DNA from: Thiomicrorhabdus heinhorstiae
GTDB lineage: Bacteria > Pseudomonadota > Gammaproteobacteria > Thiomicrospirales > Thiomicrospiraceae
Length of the DNA: 64,000 nt
NCBI RefSeq assembly: GCF_013391765.2
Contig: NZ_JACBGI020000002.1
Span: 124,001 to 188,000, forward strand
Direction: 5' to 3'
The stretch's first letter is position 1. Every line of letters starts with the position of its first letter. Positions 57,016-64,000 of the stretch are shown piece after piece. Both the position numbers and the translations under genes were made by a program. The notes below the pieces were generated by a model, which was not told the DNA's origin, did not search any database, and saw nothing but the letters and a program-made list of their open reading frames with translations.

Positions 57016-58374
57016 ATGAGCCAGAATAATCCAAATATCGATAAAGCAAAACTAACGGAAGATTTACTGGATGCCGTAGCTAAAGGCGACCTTGAACAAA
57101 TTAGTGCGCTCTTCTCACATCTGGTTCCGGAAGAGATCGCCGAATTGCTTGAAGCGACACCGTCCAAAGACCGACAAGTTCTATGGCAAGCAATTCCTAC
57201 GGATCAGCAGGGGGAAATTCTTACCCATACCAATGAAGAAGTCCGTGCCAACCTGCTTACCACCATGGAGAGCCATGAAATCGCCGGCCTGGCTGAAGAG
57301 TTGGAAACCGATGATATCGTAGACATCGCCCAATCTCTTAAACCGGAAGAACAGGAAGCCCTACTCTCCTCTCTTGACGAACAAGAAAGAACGGCCGTTG
57401 AAACCGCTTTATCCTTTCCTGAGGACACCGCCGGAGGTTTGATGAGTACCGACTTTATTTCGGTACGTGCGGATATCGCCCTTGACGTTGTCTTGCGTTA
57501 TTTGCGTCAACTCGGTTCACTACCGGCCTCAACCACAACCCTTTTTGTCCGTGACCGTGACGACCACTATGTCGGTACCCTGAAAATCACCGATTTATTG
57601 GTACATGACGGCGAAACCTTAGTCGAAGAGCTGGTCAACACCCATATTCCAGCCGTTCGTGCGTACTTACCGGCCAAAACCGTAGCGCACCTATTTGAGA
57701 AAAACGACTTGATTTCCGCTCCGGTAGTTAACGACAACAATCAGATTCTCGGCCGTATCACCATCGATGACGTGGTCGATATAATCCGTGAGGAAGCCGA
57801 GCACGCACAAATGGCCAGCGCCGGTCTGGATGAAGACGAAGATATCTTCGCACCGGCCAGACGGGCGGCGAAACGCCGTACTTTCTGGCTGGGTATTAAC
57901 CTGCTTACCGCCATTTTCGCCTCGATCGTTATCGGCTTGTTCGATGCCTCGATTGAGAAAGTCGTCGCTCTTGCCGTTCTGATGCCGATCATTGCCAGCA
58001 TGGGGGGTATCGCCGGTACGCAAACCGCCACCATCGTTATTCGTGCCCTGGCGACGGGAAAACTGGCCAAAAGTAACAGTCGATCGCTACTGATCAAAGA
58101 AACTACCGTCGGCCTGTTCAACGGCCTGATCTGGGCAATTTTAACCGGAACCGCGGTACTGCTATGGTTCCAAGATGCCGCTTTAAGCGCGATCTTTGCA
58201 ACCGCCATGTTAATCAATCTGATCGCAGCCGCCTTTGCCGGAGCCATGATCCCCTTAGTACTGCAGCGCTTGAAAATCGATCCAGCGCTGGCATCCGGAT
58301 TAATGCTCACCACCGTGACCGATTCTCTCGGCTTTTTCGTTTTCCTAGGCCTGGCAACCATCGTTCTGCTATAA
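57016..58374 (+). CDS. mgtE: Magnesium transporter MgtE
   Basis: 452-residue Mg2+ channel. It has an N-terminal superhelical domain (about 10-130, with EEIAELLEATPSKDRQVLWQAIP), a CBS pair (about 140-260, FPEDTAGGLMSTDFISV, GRITIDDVVDIIREEAEHA) and five TM helices (about 290-450) with the pore GGIAGTQTATIVIRALA and LTTVTDSLGFFVFLGLA. The N and CBS domains close the pore when cytoplasmic Mg2+ is high. The 170-bp region upstream shows a TACAAT element but no M-box-like fold. Confidence 0.95.
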   Translation: MSQNNPNIDKAKLTEDLLDAVAKGDLEQISALFSHLVPEEIAELLEATPSKDRQVLWQAIPTDQQGEILTHTNEEVRANLLTTMESHEIAGLAEELETDDIVDIAQSLKPEEQEALLSSLDEQERTAVETALSFPEDTAGGLMSTDFISVRADIALDVVLRYLRQLGSLPASTTTLFVRDRDDHYVGTLKITDLLVHDGETLVEELVNTHIPAVRAYLPAKTVAHLFEKNDLISAPVVNDNNQILGRITIDDVVDIIREEAEHAQMASAGLDEDEDIFAPARRAAKRRTFWLGINLLTAIFASIVIGLFDASIEKVVALAVLMPIIASMGGIAGTQTATIVIRALATGKLAKSNSRSLLIKETTVGLFNGLIWAILTGTAVLLWFQDAALSAIFATAMLINLIAAAFAGAMIPLVLQRLKIDPALASGLMLTTVTDSLGFFVFLGLATIVLL

Positions 58375-58427
58375 CGAAAAACCAAATAATAGCGTTAATC
58401 ACCAACTCTTAATGAAAATTGCAAACA

Positions 58428-58450
58428 GCGTGAAAGTTAATCCTTCACGC
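58428..58450 (+). terminator. Hairpin downstream of mgtE
   Basis: GCGTGAA (58428-58434) and TTCACGC (58444-58450) with a 9-nt loop. The T-tract after it is poor, so termination is uncertain. Confidence 0.4.
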
Positions 58451-58518
58451 TTGTAATAGACAGAGAAGTGGCATAGCATTAAATCCATCACGATTTACAT
58501 TAAAGCTGGGGACAGATA

Positions 58519-59163
58519 ATGACTCGAAATACTCTATTAGCAGCCATCCTTGCTACAACAGCAACACTAAACCTTACAGGTTGTGGAACTGCACAAACCA
58601 AAGAAGAACAAGAAACCGAAAAAAACGTTATCACCGCCGTAGCGGCGATTGGCGGTGCCTTGGCAGCTAATGCCTTAGGCATGGACAGCAACGCCGGTAA
58701 AGCGGTTGTGGGCGTTATCGCAGGTGTAACAGCTCGTAAAGTTTATGAAGAAGTCAATCAGGATACCGCCAACGATCCTAATACCGATGTTGAAGCGGTC
58801 AAAATTAACGGACAGGAATACATCCAGGTCAATGTTAAGGACGTCAACTTCCGAAAAGGTTCCGCACAGCTTGACCCTGAAGAGCTAAACCGCTTGGTTC
58901 CGGTTCTAAACACACTGAAAAAACACCCTAATACGCGCGTGCATATCGAAGGACATACCGACTCCGACGGTAGCGAAGCTTACAACCAGCAACTATCTGA
59001 AAACCGTGCTAAAAACGTTGCCATGTATCTGATCAACAATGGTATCAGCTCCAGCCGCATCGTTACCTACGGTTACGGCGAAAGCCGTCCGATTGCCAGT
59101 AATGCAACAGCGGAAGGAAAACGCATGAACCGCCGCGTAACTTTCCTGATCAGTGAAATCTAA
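58519..59163 (+). CDS. OmpA-family lipoprotein
   Basis: 214-residue outer-membrane lipoprotein. The lipobox is LTGC with acylated C22. A glycine-zipper segment follows (about 44-75, IGGALAANALGMDSNAGKAVVGVIAG), then an OmpA/Pal peptidoglycan-binding domain (about 110-212: VNFRKGSAQLDPEEL, VHIEGHTDSDGSEAYNQQLSENRAKNV, YGYGESRPIASN, NRRVTFLI). It probably tethers the outer membrane to the wall, like YiaD. Terminator follows. Confidence 0.92.
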   Translation: MTRNTLLAAILATTATLNLTGCGTAQTKEEQETEKNVITAVAAIGGALAANALGMDSNAGKAVVGVIAGVTARKVYEEVNQDTANDPNTDVEAVKINGQEYIQVNVKDVNFRKGSAQLDPEELNRLVPVLNTLKKHPNTRVHIEGHTDSDGSEAYNQQLSENRAKNVAMYLINNGISSSRIVTYGYGESRPIASNATAEGKRMNRRVTFLISEI

Positions 59164-59195
59164 TCACTTTCGTTAAACATCCAACGAAAATCAAT

Positions 59196-59230
59196 AAAAA
59201 AGCCCGAACCAAATGGTATCGGGCTTTTTT
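59196..59230. terminator. Bidirectional intrinsic terminator
   Basis: AGCCCGA-ACC-AAAT-GGT-(A)-TCGGGCT hairpin (59201-59225) with A and T runs on both sides. It lies between the convergent lipoprotein gene and prfC. Confidence 0.88.
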
Positions 59231-59258
59231 ATTACATCAACGTTTAGATAGTGACGGC

Positions 59259-60833
59259 TTAGTGCTCGCGAGTAGCCACAAATTGCAGGTTTGGCCAACG
59301 CTCTTCCGTCAAACTTAAATTGACGCGAGTCGGAGCGATATACACCAACTGGTCGGCAGCATCGTAAGCAACGTTTTCATGCACCTTATCGGTAAACTTA
59401 TCGATCTCCGCTTTATCTCCGATCACCCAACGGGCGGTGGTGACATTTACCGGCTCAAACAGGCAAGTGACGTTATATTCGTCTTTCAAGCGCTGTGCGA
59501 CCACTTCAAACTGCAGTACCCCAACGGCACCGAGAATCAGATCATTATTATTCACCGGACGGAACAACTGTGTCGCCCCTTCTTCGGAAAGCTGAGTCAA
59601 CCCTTTCTGCAAGGCTTTCATTTTCATCGGATCTTTCAACTGCGCACGGCGGAACAATTCCGGAGCAAAGTTTGGAATCCCGGTGAATTTTAAATCTTCA
59701 CCCTGAGTAAACGTATCACCGATTTTAATGGTTCCATGATTATGCAGACCGATAATATCGCCTGGATATGCCTCTTCGGCATGATCACGCTTATTCGCCA
59801 GGAAAGTGATCGCTTTGGAAATTTTCACATCCTTGCCGATCCGCACATGCTTGAGCTTCATACCCGCTTCGTATTTACCGGAAACTATACGCATAAAGGC
59901 TACGCGGTCACGGTGCGCCGGATCCATATTCGCTTGAATCTTGAACACAAAGCCGGTCATCTTGTCTTCATTGGCATCGACAAAACGCCCTTCAGTATCA
60001 CGTCCTTTCGGTGCCGGAGCATATTCGGCAAAACCGTCTAACAACTCTTGCAAACCAAAGTTATTGACCGCCGAACCGAAGAACACCGGGGTTAGTTCAC
60101 CGGCCAGAAACAGCTCCAGATCGAACTCATGGCTGGCGCCGCGTACCAACTCGATCTCTTCACGCAACTCTTCAGCCTGGTCACCAAGCAACTCATCCAA
60201 ACGAGGATTTTCCAAACCTTCGATTAACTCTCCGGCCGAAGCTTTTTGTCCTTCCGCTTGAGCGAATAAACGCACCGTATCGTTGTATAGATGGTAAATC
60301 CCTTTAAAGCGCTTACCCATTCCGATCGGCCAGGTCATTGGTGCACAAGCAATCTTCAAAACGTCTTCGACTTCATCCAGTAAATCGATCGGCTCTTTCC
60401 CTTCACGGTCCAATTTGTTGATGAATGTTAGAATCGGAGTGGTTCGCAAACGGCAAACTTCCATCAGTTTGATGGTTCGATCCTCAACCCCTTTGGCAAC
60501 ATCGATAACCATCAAAGCTGAATCCACCGCGGTCAAAACACGATAGGTATCTTCTGAAAAGTCTTCGTGACCCGGAGTATCCAACAGGTTCATCATGACG
60601 TTTTTATAAGGAAACTGCATAACGGAAGAAGCGACCGAAATTCCACGTTCCTGCTCCATCTTCATCCAGTCCGAAGTTGCACCACGATCGGTCTTACGGC
60701 TTTTAACCGCACCAGCCATCTGAATCGCTCCACCATAAAGAAGCAATTTTTCGGTAACGGTCGTCTTACCTGCATCCGGGTGAGAAATAATCGCAAAGGT
60801 TCTGCGCTTACTGGTTTCTAACATTAAAGACAT
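59259..60833 (-). CDS. prfC: Peptide chain release factor 3
   Basis: 524-residue GTPase that recycles RF1/RF2 after termination. G1 is [19 protein letters not shown], then [21 protein letters not shown]3 [14 protein letters not shown], and G4 [15 protein letters not shown]. The switch and C-terminal domains show [34 protein letters not shown] (landmarks [13 protein letters not shown]) and [19 protein letters not shown]. The ATG at 60833 ([11 protein letters not shown]) was preferred over an in-frame TTG at 60845. Confidence 0.96.
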   Translation of the reverse strand: MSLMLETSKRRTFAIISHPDAGKTTVTEKLLLYGGAIQMAGAVKSRKTDRGATSDWMKMEQERGISVASSVMQFPYKNVMMNLLDTPGHEDFSEDTYRVLTAVDSALMVIDVAKGVEDRTIKLMEVCRLRTTPILTFINKLDREGKEPIDLLDEVEDVLKIACAPMTWPIGMGKRFKGIYHLYNDTVRLFAQAEGQKASAGELIEGLENPRLDELLGDQAEELREEIELVRGASHEFDLELFLAGELTPVFFGSAVNNFGLQELLDGFAEYAPAPKGRDTEGRFVDANEDKMTGFVFKIQANMDPAHRDRVAFMRIVSGKYEAGMKLKHVRIGKDVKISKAITFLANKRDHAEEAYPGDIIGLHNHGTIKIGDTFTQGEDLKFTGIPNFAPELFRRAQLKDPMKMKALQKGLTQLSEEGATQLFRPVNNNDLILGAVGVLQFEVVAQRLKDEYNVTCLFEPVNVTTARWVIGDKAEIDKFTDKVHENVAYDAADQLVYIAPTRVNLSLTEERWPNLQFVATREH

Positions 60834-60852
60834 TTCTATTCTCAAACTTTGT

Positions 60853-60870
60853 GCAAAACCATGGTTTTGC
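60853..60870. repeat. Perfect 18-bp palindrome between secF and prfC
   Basis: GCAAAACCATGGTTTTGC is its own reverse complement. It lies about 20 bp upstream of the prfC start, so it could be a protein-binding operator. No run of T follows. Confidence 0.5.
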
Positions 60871-60889
60871 TCTTACTACAATCAATAAA

Positions 60890-60917
60890 GCCGGCGTGTC
60901 CTTACGAACACGCCGGC
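60890..60917 (-). terminator. Hairpin after secF
   Basis: GCCGGCGTGT (60890-60899) and ACACGCCGGC (60908-60917), ten GC-rich base pairs with an 8-nt loop. In the minus-strand transcript TTTATT follows. Probably ends the yajC-secDF operon. Confidence 0.7.
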
Positions 60918-60939
60918 TATGTAAATTTATATCGATAAA

Positions 60940-61950
60940 TTAAGACTTGTTGCTTTCTACTTCACGAGCCTCGCGACGCGCTTCTTGTTCAAGGAAAATA
61001 CGCTGCAACTCAGCCTCTTCCGCTTCGGTATCACGTTCTTCCTTCGGAGCCTTCATCAAGTCTTCCTTAGACACACCAAGCAAAATCGCAATCGCACTGG
61101 CGACATAGGTGGATGAATAGGTTCCGACCACAATCCCGACAATCAGAGCCGCGGCAAAACCGTGAATCACTTCGCCCCCGAGGAAAAACAGAGCCAACAA
61201 AACAATCAAAGTCGTCAAAGAGGTCATAATGGTACGCGACAGCATCTGGTTGACCGCCACGTTTGTAACATGCACCGGATCACCGTCCCGCATGGTGCGG
61301 AAATTTTCACGCACCCGGTCAAAGACAACAATGGTATCGTTCAGCGAGTAACCGATAACGGCCAGAATCGCTGCCAGAACCGTCAGATCGAATTGCATCT
61401 GCGTCCAGGCGAAGACCCCGACGGTAATAATGACATCGTGCACCAACGCAGTCACCGAGCCGACCGAAAAACGCCATTCGAAACGCAAGGCAACATAGAT
61501 CAAAATCCCGAATAAAGCATATAGCACCGCCAAAGCGCCGTCTTCCGTCAACTCGTCACCGACCTGCGGCCCGACGAACTCGACACGACGCAGGGTAATA
61601 TCTTCACCACTCGAAGATTTCAAAGCATCCATAACCTGGTTACTCAGCTGTGCCGAATTCATTCCCTCTCTAGGAGCAATGCGAATCAATACATCTTCGG
61701 CGGAACCGAAGTGCTGGGCAACCGCTTCGTCAAAACCGGCATCAGTCAGATGCTTTCTCAGTGACGGCAGCTCTACCGCTTTCGGATAGGAGACTTCGAT
61801 CAGAGTTCCACCGGTAAAGTCGATCCCAAAGTTCAGCCCTTTCAACCATAAGCCGACAAATGAGCCAATGATCAAGACAATTGAAAGCACCATCGCCAAA
61901 TGGCGCTGCCCCATAAAGTTAATATTGGTTGTTTGTACTTCGTTACTCAT
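60940..61950 (-). CDS. secF: Protein translocase subunit SecF
   Basis: 336-residue SecF from the ATG at 61950. TM1 is followed by GLNFGIDFTGGTLIEV (first periplasmic-domain signature) and a C-terminal RND-like TM bundle with IGYSLNDTIVVFDRVREN and the DxxxR-type residues. A charged Glu/Arg-rich tail (about 305-336, EERDTEAEEAELQRIFLEQEARREAREVE) is longer than usual. With SecD and YajC it uses the proton gradient to complete export. Starts 10 bp after secD. Confidence 0.95.
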   Translation of the reverse strand: MSNEVQTTNINFMGQRHLAMVLSIVLIIGSFVGLWLKGLNFGIDFTGGTLIEVSYPKAVELPSLRKHLTDAGFDEAVAQHFGSAEDVLIRIAPREGMNSAQLSNQVMDALKSSSGEDITLRRVEFVGPQVGDELTEDGALAVLYALFGILIYVALRFEWRFSVGSVTALVHDVIITVGVFAWTQMQFDLTVLAAILAVIGYSLNDTIVVFDRVRENFRTMRDGDPVHVTNVAVNQMLSRTIMTSLTTLIVLLALFFLGGEVIHGFAAALIVGIVVGTYSSTYVASAIAILLGVSKEDLMKAPKEERDTEAEEAELQRIFLEQEARREAREVESNKS

Positions 61951-61960
61951 TGATCTGGCC

Positions 61961-63844
61961 TTAAATTGAAAGCTTTTCGACACGCTTGTTGCCATACATG
62001 ATATTGATAATGGCGCGCGTTCCTAAAATTGCGGTAAACATAGAGGTCAAGATCCCGATCGACAATGTAATCGCGAAGCCTTTAATCGGCCCGGTACCAA
62101 AACTGAACAACACGACCGCCGCTAACAGCGTCGTGATATTCGCATCGGCAATCGTGACAAAAGCCTTCTCATAACCGGCATAAATCGCCGATTGCACTGA
62201 GCTGTTTTTCAGCTCCTCGCGAATCCGTTCGAAAATCAGTACATTGGCATCCACCGCCATACCGACCGTCAATACTATCCCGGCAATCCCCGGTAAAGTT
62301 AACGTCGCTTGCAGCATCGATAGAATTGCCACAATAATCACCAGGTTCAAGGTCAAAGCGACATTCGCGACCATACCGAATAACTTGTAACGCCATCCCA
62401 TCAGAATCAACACCAGAATAAAGCCGACGACAACCGACATAAATCCTTGATCGATATTGTCCTGACCCAGGCTAGGTCCGACAGTACGCTCTTCGACGAT
62501 TTCCATCGGTGCGGCCAAAGCACCGGCACGTAACAACAAAGCTAAGTCCTGCGCTTCCTGGGGTGAATCCAAACCGGTAATCTGGAAGCGATCCGCAAAC
62601 TGCCCACGAATAACTGCCGCGTTAATAACGTCCTTAGTCGTAAAGCGTTTTTTAACTTTCTGACCATTCTCTTCGATGGTCTCTACCCGGTTTTCAATGT
62701 AAACCACGGCCATACGGTTGCCGACATTTTGTTTGGTGGTGGCCAGCATCTTGCGCCCGCCAGCTCCGTCCAATGTTACGCTGACCATCGATGAACCCTG
62801 CTGCGGATCAATGCCCGATTGTGCGTTCACCACGTTTTCACCGCTTACAATCGTTCGGCGTTGCAACAGAATCGGCGTACCGTTACGGAAGTGGTATAAC
62901 AGAGAACCATTCGGAGCATAGCCGGTTTTTTCCGCTTGGTACGGGTCACCTTTCTCCTCGACCAGACGGAATTCCAGTGTAGCCGTTGCCCCCAGAATCT
63001 CTTTGGCTCGCGCTGTATCCTGCACACCAGGCAGCTGTACGACGATACGACGATCACCTTGCTGCTGAATCACCGGCTCGGCAACACCCAGCTCGTTAAT
63101 ACGGTTTCTTAAGGTCGTAATGTTCTGCTGCAAAGCGTACTTTTTAATCTCGGCGACCGTTTTATCCGTTAAGCGCATGGTGACCTTAGGCGCAGCCGAA
63201 TCTTCAACCGAGCTTAAGATAAAGGTATCACTATACTGTCCGGCTAAAACCTGCATACCGGTTTTTTCGGTCTCAATATCCCGGAACTTGGCTTCCAAGC
63301 CGCCGTTTTCGACTTCTACACTCAGATAGCGTACTTTTGCATCTCTTAAAGCCGCTTTGACTTCGTCAATATAACGTTCGTAGGCTTTCTTCTCGGCCGC
63401 CTCCATATCGACGTCCATCAAGAAATGCACCCCACCGCGCAAATCCAGCCCCAGATACATCGGTTGTGCACCCAAAGCCTGCAGCCAGGCCGGAGTCGCC
63501 GGAGCCAGGTTCAAAGCAACCACTGCTTGACGGCCCAACTCGTCTTTCAACAAGGATTTGGCTTTCAGCTGATCTTCGGTGTTCTTGAATCGAATCAGAA
63601 ACTTACCGTTTTCAAACACACTCGACTTCACATCCAATTGTGCTTTCTGCAGGGTCTGCTCCACCTGCTTTTCGGTTTCGGCATTAAATACCACCGATTT
63701 TACCGGGGAAATTTGTACCGCCGGATCATCACCGAACAAGTTCGGCATGGCATACAGAATACCGATCACCGTCGCCACTACCAGCAGTAGATATTTCCAT
63801 GCCGGATATTGATTGGTAATCAATTTTTGTTGAGTTTGAAACAT
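61961..63844 (-). CDS. secD: Protein translocase subunit SecD
   Basis: 627-residue SecD. TM1 (about 14-32) is followed by a large periplasmic region with LGLDLRGGVHFLMDVDM, RNRINELGVAEPVIQQQGDRRIVVQLPG (landmarks RINELGVAEP and IVVQLPG) and a head domain. The TM bundle has EERTVGPSLGQDNI, GIVLTVGMAVDANVLIFERIREEL and LFSFGTGPIKGFAITLSIGI. The ATG at 63844 (MFQTQQKL) was chosen because the basic start and TM follow at once. Confidence 0.95.
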   Translation of the reverse strand: MFQTQQKLITNQYPAWKYLLLVVATVIGILYAMPNLFGDDPAVQISPVKSVVFNAETEKQVEQTLQKAQLDVKSSVFENGKFLIRFKNTEDQLKAKSLLKDELGRQAVVALNLAPATPAWLQALGAQPMYLGLDLRGGVHFLMDVDMEAAEKKAYERYIDEVKAALRDAKVRYLSVEVENGGLEAKFRDIETEKTGMQVLAGQYSDTFILSSVEDSAAPKVTMRLTDKTVAEIKKYALQQNITTLRNRINELGVAEPVIQQQGDRRIVVQLPGVQDTARAKEILGATATLEFRLVEEKGDPYQAEKTGYAPNGSLLYHFRNGTPILLQRRTIVSGENVVNAQSGIDPQQGSSMVSVTLDGAGGRKMLATTKQNVGNRMAVVYIENRVETIEENGQKVKKRFTTKDVINAAVIRGQFADRFQITGLDSPQEAQDLALLLRAGALAAPMEIVEERTVGPSLGQDNIDQGFMSVVVGFILVLILMGWRYKLFGMVANVALTLNLVIIVAILSMLQATLTLPGIAGIVLTVGMAVDANVLIFERIREELKNSSVQSAIYAGYEKAFVTIADANITTLLAAVVLFSFGTGPIKGFAITLSIGILTSMFTAILGTRAIINIMYGNKRVEKLSI

Positions 63845-63915
63845 AGATTCGATTCCATTCACTTCGATCAACAAGCTGTTTATGCAAGTAAACCAGCTTG
63901 CTTAAAAACGACAAA

Positions 63916-63931
63916 AGGGGCAAATGCCCCT
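63916..63931 (-). terminator. Hairpin between yajC and secD
   Basis: AGGGGC-AAAT-GCCCCT hairpin. On the minus strand TTTTG follows, so it resembles a weak intrinsic terminator or attenuator within the yajC-secD-secF operon. Confidence 0.55.
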
Positions 63932-63950
63932 CTTCTTAACCGTTCGCCGA

Positions 63951-64000
63951 TTATTCGCCTTTTAGCGTTCCTTTCGGAAGCAAACGCGCAATATTTTGAC
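63951..64000 (-). CDS. yajC: Preprotein translocase subunit YajC (C-terminal fragment at window edge)
   Basis: The minus-strand frame from the window edge reads QNIARLLPKGTLKGE and stops at 63951-63953. This matches the conserved YajC C-terminus (LPKGTxK). The position upstream of secD supports it. Only about 15 residues are in the window. Confidence 0.8.
   Translation of the reverse strand, partial: QNIARLLPKGTLKGE

Noticed and set aside
57741-58385. 214-residue minus-strand frame over mgtE
   Set aside because: Ser/Ala/Arg-rich shadow of the mgtE coding sequence.

Overview
The window is a continuous stretch of chromosome from a free-living gammaproteobacterium. Gene orders (pstCAB-phoU-phoBR, rpsP-rimM-trmD-rplS, mlaFEDCB next to ibaG-murA-hisG-hisD, lptC-lptA-lptB-hpf, yajC-secD-secF, petABC) are gammaproteobacterial. 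The short HisG, a cytochrome bc1 with a PVWY Qo motif, and DsrE-like and DoxX proteins suggest a sulfur-oxidising relative of Thiomicrospira/Hydrogenovibrio. That placement is inference from gene content; no 16S gene is present. I see no tRNA or rRNA genes, insertion sequences, prophage or CRISPR array. Genes are dense and base composition looks even.

Layout. 1-3.6 kb: 3' part of apaH, an unknown membrane protein, BolA, a secreted DsrE-like protein, a voltage-gated cation channel and a 2Fe-2S ferredoxin. 3.6-14.1 kb: a phosphate island. pstS and a PiT-family transporter diverge from a region with PhoB-box-like repeats, and pstC-pstA-pstB-phoU-phoB-phoR follow on the minus strand. 14.1-21.4 kb: nitrogen control, with glnA, glnE, a membrane methyltransferase, glnK and amtB; glnA and glnK-amtB have sigma-54-like promoters. 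21.4-31.3 kb: an unknown protein, a candidate small RNA, valS, an SH3 protein, dsbC, xerD, the rplS-trmD-rimM-rpsP ribosome operon and ffh. 31.6-39.8 kb: a cytochrome c assembly protein, a CNNM/CorC protein, an inositol phosphatase, DoxX, a FadL porin, radA and an FMN glutamate-synthase-like oxidoreductase. 39.9-46.7 kb: petABC (bc1 complex), a Nif3-like protein, hisD, hisG and murA. 46.7-56.8 kb: an envelope-lipid supercluster (ibaG, an ABC-2 exporter, mlaBCDEF, a DUF72-like gene, then caxA, kdsC, lptC, lptA, lptB, hpf). 57-64 kb: mgtE, an OmpA-like lipoprotein, prfC, secF, secD and the end of yajC.

How the genes fit together. PstSCAB takes up phosphate, PhoU and PhoR sense its activity, and PhoB should act on the boxes seen before pstS, PiT and pstC. 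GlnK, GlnE and AmtB control and supply glutamine synthetase, whose adenylylated tyrosine (Y397) is present. The Mla and Lpt genes maintain and build the outer membrane, and SecDF-YajC supports protein export to it.

Most of the window is housekeeping. The least expected items are a probable small RNA with an anti-Shine-Dalgarno motif before valS, a channel whose selectivity filter resembles engineered Ca2+-selective channels, a Pho box pointing toward glnA, very long PstC and PstA proteins, and the absence of kdsD and rpoN from their usual places.
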